A stretch of DNA of 64,000 nt from Methanotrichaceae archaeon (GTDB taxonomy: Archaea; Halobacteriota; Methanosarcinia; Methanotrichales; Methanotrichaceae): positions 1-64,000 of the forward strand of contig JABLXE010000007.1 in NCBI GenBank assembly GCA_013178225.1, in the 5' to 3' direction. The notes beneath the pieces are model-generated. The model was not told the origin of the DNA and ran no database searches. It was given only the letters and a program-made list of their open reading frames with translations. Each line of letters begins with the position of its first letter. Positions within the stretch are counted from its first letter, which is position 1. Of the stretch, positions 51,517-60,973 are shown piece by piece. The position numbers and the translations under genes are program-made.

Positions 51517-54500
51517 TCATGCTGTGCTGTGGCACCTTTTCAGGGCTTCGGAAAGCTCCCGGATCTGCACCGGCTTGCTGATGTAGTCGTCCATTCCTGA
51601 TTCCAGACATTTTTCTCGATCTCCATCCAGTGCATAAGCGGTCACGGCTATTATCTTGGGCTGCTTACTGAGGTGCATCCGGCGAATCTTCCTGGTGGCC
51701 TCGAATCCATCCATCTCCGGCATCTGAACGTCCATCAGTATTACGTCGTAAGGCAGACGTTCCAGGGCCTGCAGGACCTCCTGGCCGTTGGCTGCCAGGT
51801 CTGCTCGATAGCCGATCCTCTTCAGCATGCGAAGAGCGACCTTCTGGTTGATGGCATTGTCTTCGGCCAGAAGAATGCGCAGGCTGCACTGGCAGTCGAC
51901 ATCTGAAGATGGCACGGCCTCAAGCGGGACTTTTTTGCGGTCGAAGACATCCATCAGGGCCTGGTAGAGCTGCGCAGGTTTGACAGGCTTGGTAAGATGT
52001 CTCGCAAAACGGTTTGTGTTATCGAGCGTCTTCTGTCCGAAGGAGGTGAGGGCGATTAGCGGGAGAGAATCCTGGAACTCTTCGATCTCCGCAGCCATTG
52101 ACAGTGGATTTAGCCCTGGTTCTCCGGTTCCCAGAATTGCGACATCGAAATCCAGATACCTTGCCAGATCCAGAGCCTCTTCTGACGTCGATGCAATTTT
52201 CGGTCGCATAGACCAGAGTCGCGTGGCCTGCTTGATAATCTCTAGATTGGTTTCGTTTCCGTCCACCACCAGGACCTTCTTCTCTGCCAGAATAGGCTGG
52301 TCCCTCTGCCGGTAGGCGGGAAGGGGGGAGCACACGGTTTCTGCCAAAATCGTAAAATGAAATGTCGATCCTTTCTTGGCTTCACTTTCTACCCGGATCT
52401 CGCCACCCAAAAGCTCCACCAGCCTCTTGCTGATCGCCAGGCCAAGACCGGTGCCGCCATACTTTCTGCTGGTGGAGGCGTCGATCTGGCTAAACGAACG
52501 GAAAAGCCTGCTCATATGCTCTTCTGATATTCCTATTCCGGTATCTTTAACCTCAAAATGAAGCTCGTGAGCAGAGCCTTCTCTTGGACTAGAGGTGACA
52601 AAGACCAATACTTCTCCTTTATCCGTGAACTTCACGGCATTGCTGACCAGGTTCACCAGGATCTGTCGCAACCTGGTGGGATCGCCGATTACGGTCTGAG
52701 GAACCGGTTCCTCGACCATGCAGGCCAGGTTGAGTCCCTTTTCGCTGGCCCGGCCTGCGTTGAGGTCCAGCGACTCCTCAATGCAGCTTCGCAGGTCGAA
52801 CGGCTGGCTTTCCAGATCCATCTTTCCGCTTTCGATCTTGGAGAAGTCAAGGATATCGTTTATAATTGAGAGCAGCGTGTCTCCGCTGCTCCGGATGGTC
52901 TCTACATAGTCCCGGTGATCCGGAGACAGTCCCGCATCCAGCAGCAGCCCGGTCATGCCGATGACTGCGTTTAGAGGAGTTCTTATCTCGTGGCTCATAT
53001 TGGCAAGGAAGTCGGCCTTTACCCTTGCCGCATCCTCAGCCAGCTCTTTGGCCGTACGGAGCTCGTCCTCAACGCGTTTTCTCTCGGTTATGTCGATTAT
53101 GACCTCCACCATCCCGGCCAGCTCCCCTTTTTCGTTGGTGTAGGTGGCCTTATTGGAGATAACGTCCACGCGCCTTCCGTCTCGAAGCTGCATGGTGATC
53201 TCTTCAATTTTTATGCCGGGGCTGGAGAAGAGGGACTGGTTGCTGAGTATGGCCTTCTTTGCCAGGTCCTTCGGATAGATATCCTGCACCGTCCTTCCGA
53301 CGATCTCCTCCCGTCGAAGGCCGACGAACTTCTCATAAGCCAGGTTGCATCCCTGGAATCTTCCATATTTGTTCTGGAAGTAAATAGGATTGGGGATGGT
53401 GTCAATGAGCCTCTGCAGGAAATGGAGGTTGTCTCGCAGCGATCTGTCGGCAGCTTTCTTCTTGGAGATATCATCCATTACCGAAATGATTCCCCGAATC
53501 CGGCCGTCGATATCCCTGATCGGCGCTGAGGATAGGCTGATGTCTATTAGCGATCCGTCCTTTCGTACTCTCTCCAGCTCGACGCCGGTGTAGGTTTTTC
53601 CCTGCAAAGCGATGTCGATTAGAGCGCGGAATTCATGTCTTCGATCTTCGGGAACGAAGGGTGGATACAATCCCAGTACCTCACCTTCGTTCCAGCCGAA
53701 TATTCGCTCGGCTGCAGCGTTCCAGCTCTGCAGCTTACCCTTATGATCATATGTCAGTATGGCCAGAGGCGAGGCGCGAATGAGGGCCTGTAGCATCTCG
53801 TTGGCCTCCTGCAGTTCAGCCTCCGCTCTCTTTCGCTCGGTCACGTCCCGGATGGATTCGATCGCACCTGCCGTATTTCCATCGCTGTCCAGGAGCAGAG
53901 AGGCCTTGGCCCAGAGCACCGCATCTTTTCCCTGCTGCAAGCTGCCTGCACTGGTCTCTCCGATTAGCGTGTCGCCTTTTCGCCGCAAATATATGTATTT
54001 GGCCTCTATTTCAGGCTCGGGAGAGAAGATGAGATCGATCAGAATCGGCCTCCTCTGACCGTAGAACGGAAGGCTGTAGGCGTATTCGCCCTTGCCGATG
54101 ATCTCGGATTTTCGGGTCCCTGTAAGCTCTTCGATGGCCTTGTTCCAGGCGATCACATTCCGGTCTTTGTCTATCACAAAGGTGGCATCGGGCAGGAATT
54201 CGATTATGTCTTGAAGCTGCTGATGCGCTGAGCAGAGTTCCTGCATGACGCGGGTTCTTTCGGTTACATCCTCACAGGTAACCAGGCTCTCTTCGCCATC
54301 CAGCTTTACGTATATAAAACTTATTATTCTATCTGTTTCATCTTTACATCGTACCCTTAAGGTGCGGTGAACCTTCTCGCCTGTGGACAGGCCCTTGGTA
54401 TCTTCCAACCAGTGGGCTATGGCTTGGTGGCGGTTCTCGGGATCGGGAAAGGCCTTCCGGAACCAATCCCGGCCGTTGGGAATTTCCTTCCGGCTGTAGC

Positions 54501-55719
54501 CGAAGAGCTCTTCGAATTTGGGATTGAAGTAGTTAAACGCCCCATCATTTCCCACCATCACCATTCCGAACGGAGCGCTGTCGCTGAGCAGTTGAAATCT
54601 CTGTCTTTCCGTCGAAAGATCCGCCTCTGCCCTTATGCGGTCGGCGATCTCCAATTGGAGGGATGAATTGAGGTCGACGAGATTTGCGGTGCGCTCCTCG
54701 ATTCGTCTCTCAAGTTCACTCTGAGAGTCGCGGAGGGCGTTTTCCAGGAGCTTGTTCTTGGTGACATCGAGAAGCGATAGAACCAGGCCCGTGACGCATC
54801 CGGCCTCGTCTTTGATTGGTACCAGGGACCAATTCCAATAAGTAATGCCCCGCCACGGCTGATGCTCGTACACGAAAGGCTTGGAGGAGAACCTGACCGT
54901 GACGCCCGCCTCCTTCACTCTCCGGAATATGGCCAGGTTTTCGTCGTTTGGAAAAAGGGCGAAGTGATTTTTCCCGATCAGCTCATCTTTTATGTGTCCG
55001 GATCCCTTGGCATAGGCGTCATTGACATTTAAGAAATTGAAATCCGGGTCCAGGTAGGCGAGATGGGCGCTGGTGTTCTCCATGATCGCCTGCAAGGTGT
55101 CCTTTTCGCTTTGCAGTGCTTCGGCCAGCCTCTGCGCCTCCCGTCTTTTCAGCTCCAGCTCTTCGATCAGGCGGTTTCTTTCTTCTTCTGCTGCCTTTTG
55201 GGCAGTTATATCTCTGCCCACCGATTGAAACTCAACAATCCTGCCCTGATCATCGGTGATTGCGCGGTCAGTCCACTGCTGCCAGCGTATGCCGTCAGTG
55301 CCGAAGACCCTATGCTCAGTGGTGGCGATGGGACTCTCCGGAGAGAGAGATGATAGGTGGTTCATCTGTATCTCGCGGTCTTCCTCGGGAAGCAAAGGAA
55401 AAAAGCTCTGGCCCAACAGTTCGCATCTGTCCTTTCCAAAATAGCGGCAATATGCTTCGTTAACGAATGTAAGCGTCCCATCGGGGAGAAACCGGCAGAT
55501 GAGTTCCGTCTGATCTTCTACGATGGCACGATATAGGGTCTCGCTCTTCTTTAAAGCATTCTCGGTCAGGCGGCGCCTTTCAGCCTCTCTTTGCAGAGCT
55601 TCTGCTGCCTTCTCCATCAACCTGGCGCTCCGATCCATCTGCAGGTCCGTGGAATCAGAGCTTTTATCAACGCTGCTCGTCGTATCGTGCGATCCCAATT
55701 TAAACTCCTGATCCTTCAC
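51517..55719 (-). CDS. Multi-PAS hybrid sensor histidine kinase with two receiver domains
   Basis: 1400 residues, soluble, no transmembrane segment. Six PAS domains at about 62-175, 205-325, 375-490, 497-630, 637-760 and 767-885 are followed by HisKA (ANMSHEIRTPLN, phosphoacceptor His) and HATPase (NLVSNAVKFTD, DTGIGIS, GGTGLGLAI). Receiver 1 (about 1160-1270) has lost its phosphoacceptor Asp (AILGTGEPG) and one acidic-pocket residue, while Thr and Lys remain. Receiver 2 (about 1285-1395) is complete (LLAEDN, LMDVQMPEMDG, SKPVQ). No output regulator is adjacent, so it probably phosphorylates a partner elsewhere. Confidence 0.9.
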   Translation of the reverse strand: MKDQEFKLGSHDTTSSVDKSSDSTDLQMDRSARLMEKAAEALQREAERRRLTENALKKSETLYRAIVEDQTELICRFLPDGTLTFVNEAYCRYFGKDRCELLGQSFFPLLPEEDREIQMNHLSSLSPESPIATTEHRVFGTDGIRWQQWTDRAITDDQGRIVEFQSVGRDITAQKAAEEERNRLIEELELKRREAQRLAEALQSEKDTLQAIMENTSAHLAYLDPDFNFLNVNDAYAKGSGHIKDELIGKNHFALFPNDENLAIFRRVKEAGVTVRFSSKPFVYEHQPWRGITYWNWSLVPIKDEAGCVTGLVLSLLDVTKNKLLENALRDSQSELERRIEERTANLVDLNSSLQLEIADRIRAEADLSTERQRFQLLSDSAPFGMVMVGNDGAFNYFNPKFEELFGYSRKEIPNGRDWFRKAFPDPENRHQAIAHWLEDTKGLSTGEKVHRTLRVRCKDETDRIISFIYVKLDGEESLVTCEDVTERTRVMQELCSAHQQLQDIIEFLPDATFVIDKDRNVIAWNKAIEELTGTRKSEIIGKGEYAYSLPFYGQRRPILIDLIFSPEPEIEAKYIYLRRKGDTLIGETSAGSLQQGKDAVLWAKASLLLDSDGNTAGAIESIRDVTERKRAEAELQEANEMLQALIRASPLAILTYDHKGKLQSWNAAAERIFGWNEGEVLGLYPPFVPEDRRHEFRALIDIALQGKTYTGVELERVRKDGSLIDISLSSAPIRDIDGRIRGIISVMDDISKKKAADRSLRDNLHFLQRLIDTIPNPIYFQNKYGRFQGCNLAYEKFVGLRREEIVGRTVQDIYPKDLAKKAILSNQSLFSSPGIKIEEITMQLRDGRRVDVISNKATYTNEKGELAGMVEVIIDITERKRVEDELRTAKELAEDAARVKADFLANMSHEIRTPLNAVIGMTGLLLDAGLSPDHRDYVETIRSSGDTLLSIINDILDFSKIESGKMDLESQPFDLRSCIEESLDLNAGRASEKGLNLACMVEEPVPQTVIGDPTRLRQILVNLVSNAVKFTDKGEVLVFVTSSPREGSAHELHFEVKDTGIGISEEHMSRLFRSFSQIDASTSRKYGGTGLGLAISKRLVELLGGEIRVESEAKKGSTFHFTILAETVCSPLPAYRQRDQPILAEKKVLVVDGNETNLEIIKQATRLWSMRPKIASTSEEALDLARYLDFDVAILGTGEPGLNPLSMAAEIEEFQDSLPLIALTSFGQKTLDNTNRFARHLTKPVKPAQLYQALMDVFDRKKVPLEAVPSSDVDCQCSLRILLAEDNAINQKVALRMLKRIGYRADLAANGQEVLQALERLPYDVILMDVQMPEMDGFEATRKIRRMHLSKQPKIIAVTAYALDGDREKCLESGMDDYISKPVQIRELSEALKRCHSTA

Positions 55720-55964
55720 TTCTTTGGGGTCAGTTTCTGGAATAATAATAAAGTTTACATATTACATACGCCAATTTCTTATTATTTGTATCGAACAATC
55801 TCGCTGATTAGACGTCCGGCTATTCAATTACTACTTAATATCTTTTGTGGGAGGGTATTGAATTAACAGGTCGTAATAATGAGGATGCAACATCTCGATA
55901 TAACCGCTGGAATCGCATTGGGCGAACTATTGATAAAGGTGAAGTGCCACCTTTGAATCGAAAG

Positions 55965-56603
55965 ATGCCCAGAAATTCCGCAATGGCCTGCAGTCTGATT
56001 CTGGCGGCTCTCGCCCTGATCAATTTCTGCTCCGGGGATGATTTCAATGGAACCGTCTATAGGCTGAACCTCTCTCATGTGGAGGTCACAGAGCCTATCG
56101 CCTCCTCCGGCTATAATTTGACCCTGCAGCAGAAGGCCGAGAATTTCACGCTGCTTGATTCATCCGGCAAAAGCGTGCCTCTCAACATCAGCGAGACCTT
56201 CTGGGGAGGAGATCACAGTTATGCCCTATCGTTTGGGAGAAACGTCAGCGGGTTTTTAATCTACAGCTACCGCAGCCCCAGCCCGCAGCAATTTATAATT
56301 CCTCTGAAAGATCAGAAACCAGTTCGCATCGTGCTCCCCCCCGGCTACACCACCGGCGATCGCCTGCTGGGAATTGCCAATCCGCCGCCCGATGAGGTGC
56401 AGGTTCGCGATGAAGGCCGCGTTCTCACCTGGTACAATACTTCAGGACATATGATGGTTGAGATCAGCTACTATCAGGAGAATGCTCCGAAGATGATTGC
56501 GAAGATCTTTCTGGCCCTGCTGGTGATAGCCGGAGGAATTTTGCTGGAGTACTACCTGAGCATAAGGCGGCTGCGAAAGGTCAGAATGGATACGGAACGA
56601 TAG
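55965..56603 (+). CDS. Membrane-anchored secreted hypothetical protein
   Basis: 212 residues. Signal peptide about 6-22, N-x-S/T-rich extracellular beta domain, C-terminal transmembrane helix (about 178-196, KIFLALLVIAGGILLEYYL), then a short basic tail, so type I topology. It resembles the archaeal DUF5803-type surface proteins in layout only. ATG 55965 chosen because the signal peptide starts right after it; the frame opens at 55845. Confidence 0.6.
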   Translation: MPRNSAMACSLILAALALINFCSGDDFNGTVYRLNLSHVEVTEPIASSGYNLTLQQKAENFTLLDSSGKSVPLNISETFWGGDHSYALSFGRNVSGFLIYSYRSPSPQQFIIPLKDQKPVRIVLPPGYTTGDRLLGIANPPPDEVQVRDEGRVLTWYNTSGHMMVEISYYQENAPKMIAKIFLALLVIAGGILLEYYLSIRRLRKVRMDTER

Positions 56604-56641
56604 GCAAAAGTTCCTTGACGAATAACAGGAACGGGAATTTC

Positions 56642-57325
56642 ATGAGCAAAGCGAAGAGAGTCTGCGACCGGGTCTATGCCGTTGGAGGGCCCGGAATATC
56701 CAGTGGCGATGATTGCTGCGTCTATCTCGTGGACGCGGGGTCCGAGCTGGTGCTTATCGACGCCGGACTGGGATTCAGCATGGAACTGATCTTCAAGAAT
56801 ATCAAGTCTTTAGGTTTCGAGCCGGCGCAGATATGGCATGCTGTAGCCACTCACTGCCACATCGACCACATAGGAGGACTAAGCGCCCTGGTGGATGGAT
56901 ACGGAACGAAGATAATCGCCCATCAGCTGGACCGGGCCGGAGTTGAAGGCCAAAATGACCAGCTGACCGCAGCCAGCATGTACGGTGTAAGTCTCAAGCC
57001 GGTCAAAGTTGACACGGTCTTAAACGGGGACCTGGAACAGATGGCCTTGGGGGAATTAAGCTTCAATTTCGTTCACACACCGGGACACACTCCGGGAAGC
57101 ATAAGCGTCTATTTCGATGGTAGAGACGGCAGGGTGCTCTTTGCCCAGGACGTTCACGGACCGTTCTCTCCTGCCTGGGGCTCCGACCTTGCCCAGTGGA
57201 GGCGCTCGATGCAGAAGCTTTTGGCTCTCAAGGCCGATATCTTGTGCGAAGGGCACGCTGGAGTTTACCGGGGCGATAAGGTCAACCGGTACATTGAGGC
57301 TTATATTAAGCGCTACCAAGCTTAG
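56642..57325 (+). CDS. MBL-fold metallo-hydrolase
   Basis: 227 residues. THCHIDHIGG is the HxHxDH zinc motif, FVHTPGHTPGSISVYF carries the third-site His, VLFAQDVHG a bridging Asp, and CEGHAG the last His. Both metal sites are complete. Similar to glyoxalase II-like or lactonase-like enzymes; substrate open. ATG 56642 is preferred to TTG 56615. Monocistronic. Confidence 0.85.
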   Translation: MSKAKRVCDRVYAVGGPGISSGDDCCVYLVDAGSELVLIDAGLGFSMELIFKNIKSLGFEPAQIWHAVATHCHIDHIGGLSALVDGYGTKIIAHQLDRAGVEGQNDQLTAASMYGVSLKPVKVDTVLNGDLEQMALGELSFNFVHTPGHTPGSISVYFDGRDGRVLFAQDVHGPFSPAWGSDLAQWRRSMQKLLALKADILCEGHAGVYRGDKVNRYIEAYIKRYQA

Positions 57326-57545
57326 GCTTCATGAGACTTTAGTAAAAACATTTGGTTCCTTTCTTCTTTTCATAATAATATAGTTTCAAAGTTTAAAGTT
57401 ATTTTCCCACATCCTCCGATCATTTTATCATGGTTCTGAGGACTGAAGTCTCGAAAGCTGGCAATGATGGCCAGTATTTTGTCCGCAGTTTTTACTTGGC
57501 CTTCTCAAATTGTTCATAACTTCAAAAATATTATCAGGCGAAAAA

Positions 57546-57556
57546 GTTATAAACTT
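57546..57556 (+). promoter_or_regulatory. TATA-like box of the Ser-rich surface protein gene
   Basis: GTTATAAACTT, about 25 bases before the ATG at 57576, so a leaderless mRNA is likely. This rules out the TTG at 57510. Confidence 0.5.
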
Positions 57557-57575
57557 AAGAAATATCTTTAATAGT

Positions 57576-59222
57576 ATGATGGACGCGGCTGGATCTTTCC
57601 GTAATTCTGGAGTAGAGATCTTTTCGAGAAACCACCCCCGGATTTTTGGCGCATTTCTGATGATCGCGGCACTGTCCCTCTTCGCCCTGGCTGCGTTCCT
57701 GGTCTCGGATATCTTGTCCCTGCAATCCAGTCCGGCTGATGAATTCGTGTCACACGGCACCAATCAGTCTGAAGCCGAAGCTGCGGGCATCTGGGATGAG
57801 GCTCTCGGAACGCTTTCTTCTGCCAGAGATCGTATCCTGATCAGAGCAGGCCCGAAGACGGACACGGCCAGCGGCCGGGACGGCGATGAAGGCCTGCAGA
57901 CGGCCGCAGACGAGGCCGGCAGCAAAGAATCGATGGTGACCGAAAAAGGCGCCTCTAAATCCTCGGAAAATGCGGGCTCTGCCCAGAATGAGGGCGTGGA
58001 TAAATCCCGGATAAACTCGACACCAGCTGCAAAAGATGAATCGTCCTCAAAGAGCTATGTCACCGTTCCGGTAAAAAGCAGCCGTGGCAGCTCGTCCAAG
58101 AGCAAGAGTTCGGGCGGCGGTTCCAGCTCTTCCTCCAGCACGTCTTCTGACAAGAGTCTGCCAGAGAAGGCCGATTCGGCTCAGAGCGCAGTCGCTTTGG
58201 AAGCACCGCGTTCTTCAGATTCGGGTGCCGGAAAGGATCAGAACGGCTCGCTCTCGCTGCCTGCAGATGGCATCAACATCACTGCCAGCAGTTCCGCCGC
58301 AGACCCGGCCGGTTCGCTGACGATCGACGGCATAATCCCATCCATATCTCTCGACCGCGTCAATGACAGCATCGTGATTGAGAACAGTAGCTCGACAGTG
58401 GCCGTAATGGCTGCATCTGGCAGCCAGGGCGCGTCCGGGGACCAGGTGAACCTGTCTCAGGCTTTCTCGCTTCCAGAGGCCGGAGATTCGATTATTCCTG
58501 ATGACAGAGAAGGCGAACCGGCAGCGAACAATTCTGTAGCTTGGGAAATCGCCGGGAACTCCGCTCTCAACTCCAGCAACGGTGAAAGCCAGCCTTCGGC
58601 TGAAGGGGGCCTGGACAGCTCCTCAGATGCGGACAACACAATATCCAGCGAGGCTCCCGAGCAGTCCGGCCAGTTGGATTCCCGCACCACCGCAAGCCAG
58701 AGCAGGACGGAGAGAAACGTGGTCCGTCCTGAGAGGCCGTCCCGTCCGCAGGTCAGCAGGCCGACCCGTGGGAATGCTGCCTCGGATCAGGGAAACGCCG
58801 TAGTCTCGACGCCTGCCTCCGGCCATGAGGACACACAGACTGCTTCCGGCCAGATAACGAATGATTCCTCGACCCCGGCCCAGCCTCCTTCCGAAAACAG
58901 CATAGATAGCTCATCTGAGGCGGACAATGCATTATCCGGCGGCGCTCCCGAGCAGTCCACTCAGGAAGAATCCCGCACCATCGCAAGCCAGAGCATGACG
59001 GAAAGAAACGTGGTCCGTCCTGAGAGGCCGTCCCGCCCGCAGGTCAGCAGAACGACCAGCGGAAATGAGGCTTTGCCGGAGACTTCCGACCAGCCGGCTG
59101 AAGTCACGAATGGCCCGGCCGCCTCAGAGGATGGCCAGGCGGACCAGCAAAACCCGCAGCGCACTATTGCTGCCAGGCCGGAGCGGCCCGCCCCGCCCAG
59201 CAGGCCGGCTGTGCGCAGATAG
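57576..59222 (+). CDS. Ser/Ala/Glu-rich membrane-anchored surface protein with duplicated segment
   Basis: 548 residues. A transmembrane helix at about 24-45 (IFGAFLMIAALSLFALAAFLVSDIL) follows a basic segment. The rest is low-complexity Ser, Ala, Glu, Asp and Asn, with a Ser/Gly-rich stretch near 170-190. In the C-terminal third a 55-residue unit (EAPEQS..., ERNVVRPERPSRPQVSR) occurs twice, 97 residues apart, and is echoed near the Arg/Pro-rich end. Probably a disordered external stalk or wall protein. The start is taken from the TATA box. Confidence 0.65.
   Translation: MMDAAGSFRNSGVEIFSRNHPRIFGAFLMIAALSLFALAAFLVSDILSLQSSPADEFVSHGTNQSEAEAAGIWDEALGTLSSARDRILIRAGPKTDTASGRDGDEGLQTAADEAGSKESMVTEKGASKSSENAGSAQNEGVDKSRINSTPAAKDESSSKSYVTVPVKSSRGSSSKSKSSGGGSSSSSSTSSDKSLPEKADSAQSAVALEAPRSSDSGAGKDQNGSLSLPADGINITASSSAADPAGSLTIDGIIPSISLDRVNDSIVIENSSSTVAVMAASGSQGASGDQVNLSQAFSLPEAGDSIIPDDREGEPAANNSVAWEIAGNSALNSSNGESQPSAEGGLDSSSDADNTISSEAPEQSGQLDSRTTASQSRTERNVVRPERPSRPQVSRPTRGNAASDQGNAVVSTPASGHEDTQTASGQITNDSSTPAQPPSENSIDSSSEADNALSGGAPEQSTQEESRTIASQSMTERNVVRPERPSRPQVSRTTSGNEALPETSDQPAEVTNGPAASEDGQADQQNPQRTIAARPERPAPPSRPAVRR
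58611..58776 (+). repeat. Intragenic direct repeat, copy 1
   Basis: 166 bases that correspond to 58902-59067 with the same length and an exact 291-base period (97 codons). The most conserved part is CGTGGTCCGTCCTGAGAGGC and flanking bases. Confidence 0.8.
58902..59067 (+). repeat. Intragenic direct repeat, copy 2
   Basis: Second copy of the 166-base unit in the Ser-rich surface protein gene. No gap in alignment to copy 1; differences are scattered substitutions, suggesting a duplication that has drifted. Confidence 0.8.
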
Positions 59223-59248
59223 GGATGTCGTCGCCTTGATGAGATCAC

Positions 59249-60124
59249 CTATTTCCGCTCTCTGATCCGCCCGTTGATCAGTTGATCTGAGCGCTCCAGC
59301 GCCTGGTGAGTTTCACCGTAGTGCTCCGCTGCCTCTCTCATGATCCTCTTGAAGCCCTCCAGATCGCCGGAATCGGCCTTTTCGGACAGACGCATGCATT
59401 CGGCGATGAAAGTCTGTCTCACCGTTGCAGCCATGGGATTTCTCTGAATGGAGGCGTAAAGCTCCGGGTTCTGGTCAAGTATCCGGCCCACGAAGTCGAG
59501 CATGATCTCATAGACCGGGGACATGAACCTGCGCGATCGGGAAACGTCGAAGTCCAGGGCCCGGAGGGTGGCTCCAATCCCGATGTAGGCGAAGTGAGTG
59601 AGAGCCTGTACCACGGCCATAATGCGGTCGTGCTCCTCGGCATCCACCACCTCTATGTGAGCGCCGTCAGCCTCAAAGAGCGACCTGAAATAGGACAGCC
59701 AGTTCTGGCTGCGATTGGGCACCGGGGTGAGGATGATGGTCTGGCCCCTGAGGGCGGGCATGGTGGGCCCGAACATGGGATGGGTTCCCAGGACCTCTAC
59801 GCCCTCAGGTGCGTATTCCTCCATGGCCCGGACCGGAGCGGACTTGAGCGAGGTGACGTCCATAATCACGCTTCCCGGCTGCAGGTACGGTGCCAGCTCT
59901 CGGATTACCTGCACCGTCTTGTCGATTGGAACGCTCACCATGACCGCGTCGCTGTTTCCGGCCTCAGCCCTCAGGTCATCTGCATAGCGCACGTTCATCT
60001 CTTTCGCGACCTCGGTCTTTCCGCTGGGGCCCCACACCGTGACATTCAGCCCCCGGTCGCGGAAGTAGCGGGCAAACCAGGACCCGGTCTCGCCCGTTCC
60101 GCCGACGATCAATATCCGTGTCAT
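59249..60124 (-). CDS. tyrA: Prephenate dehydrogenase
   Basis: 291 residues. The N-terminal Rossmann fold has GGTGETGSWFARYF (residues 8-21). MDVTSLKSAPVRAM and GTHPMFGPTMPALRGQTIIL are the TyrA signatures around the substrate His, and HDRIMAVVQALTHFAYIGIG follows. It oxidises prephenate to 4-hydroxyphenylpyruvate for tyrosine. No chorismate mutase or ACT domain is fused. Overlaps aroE upstream by 4 bases (ATGA). Confidence 0.93.
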   Translation of the reverse strand: MTRILIVGGTGETGSWFARYFRDRGLNVTVWGPSGKTEVAKEMNVRYADDLRAEAGNSDAVMVSVPIDKTVQVIRELAPYLQPGSVIMDVTSLKSAPVRAMEEYAPEGVEVLGTHPMFGPTMPALRGQTIILTPVPNRSQNWLSYFRSLFEADGAHIEVVDAEEHDRIMAVVQALTHFAYIGIGATLRALDFDVSRSRRFMSPVYEIMLDFVGRILDQNPELYASIQRNPMAATVRQTFIAECMRLSEKADSGDLEGFKRIMREAAEHYGETHQALERSDQLINGRIRERK

Positions 60125-60936
60125 GTATGACCAGCCGTCCTGCCGAGCAGGCTTTCACGAACGGCCTTCTCCATCACGTCCACAGGTGCTTTTTGGCCGG
60201 TCCAGATCTCGAAGGACCCGGCTCCCTGGTACACGAGCATCATCACCCCGTCGATGGCCTGTGCTCCAGCAGAGCTGGCGTCCTCCAGAAGTTCAGTCCT
60301 CTGGTTGTAGACTATATCGAACACCACCTGCCCTGAGTGCAGCAGGCTGCCGGGAAAGAGCCGGGGCCCCTCTTTCATGCCCACCGAGGTGGCGTTGATG
60401 ATTATATCTGCCTGCGGAACCAGCGCCGGAAGATCCTCCAGGCCCACGCCCAAGCCTCCAACGGAACCCGCCAGATCCTCTCCCCTTCGGACATCTCGAT
60501 TGGCGATGGTGATCTCTGCGCCTTCCTGCTCCAGGGTGTAGGCGATGGCCCTGGCCGCGCCACCGGCTCCGATCATCAGAACGGCCCGTCCCCGGACGGA
60601 TACACCATATCGCTCCAGAGCCCTGAGCGCCCCCCACCCATCGGTGTTGTAGCCGCAGATCTCCTCTCTAAACGAGACGGTGTTCACGGCACCAATGGCC
60701 TCTGCCAGCCGGTCCGGCCTGACCAGCTCCAGGGCCTTCTCCTTCAGGGGAATGGTCAGGTTCAGCCCGCCAAAACCCAAGGCCTGCGCTCCCTTCAGGG
60801 CAGGGCCCAGCCGGTCAGAAGAGACGCAAAAAGCATGATAGCAGGCAGGAAGCATCATTTTCCGAAAGGCGGCGTTGTGCATGACCGGCGAAAGGCTGTG
60901 ACCGATCGGGTCTCCTAAGATCCCGTAGACCTTCAT
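60121..60936 (-). CDS. aroE: Shikimate dehydrogenase
   Basis: 271 residues. GILGDPIGHSLSPVMHNAAF is the shikimate-binding start, NLTIPLKEKAL has the catalytic Lys, GYNTDGWG the Asp, and VLMIGAGGAARAIAYTL the NADP site. Reduces 3-dehydroshikimate in aromatic amino-acid synthesis. ATG 60936 (MKVYGILG) is preferred over the TTG at 60957. Co-transcribed with tyrA. Confidence 0.95.
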   Translation of the reverse strand: MKVYGILGDPIGHSLSPVMHNAAFRKMMLPACYHAFCVSSDRLGPALKGAQALGFGGLNLTIPLKEKALELVRPDRLAEAIGAVNTVSFREEICGYNTDGWGALRALERYGVSVRGRAVLMIGAGGAARAIAYTLEQEGAEITIANRDVRRGEDLAGSVGGLGVGLEDLPALVPQADIIINATSVGMKEGPRLFPGSLLHSGQVVFDIVYNQRTELLEDASSAGAQAIDGVMMLVYQGAGSFEIWTGQKAPVDVMEKAVRESLLGRTAGHT

Positions 60937-60973
60937 AGCGGCACCAGATTGTCTCAACTCTCTCTCACCTTGC

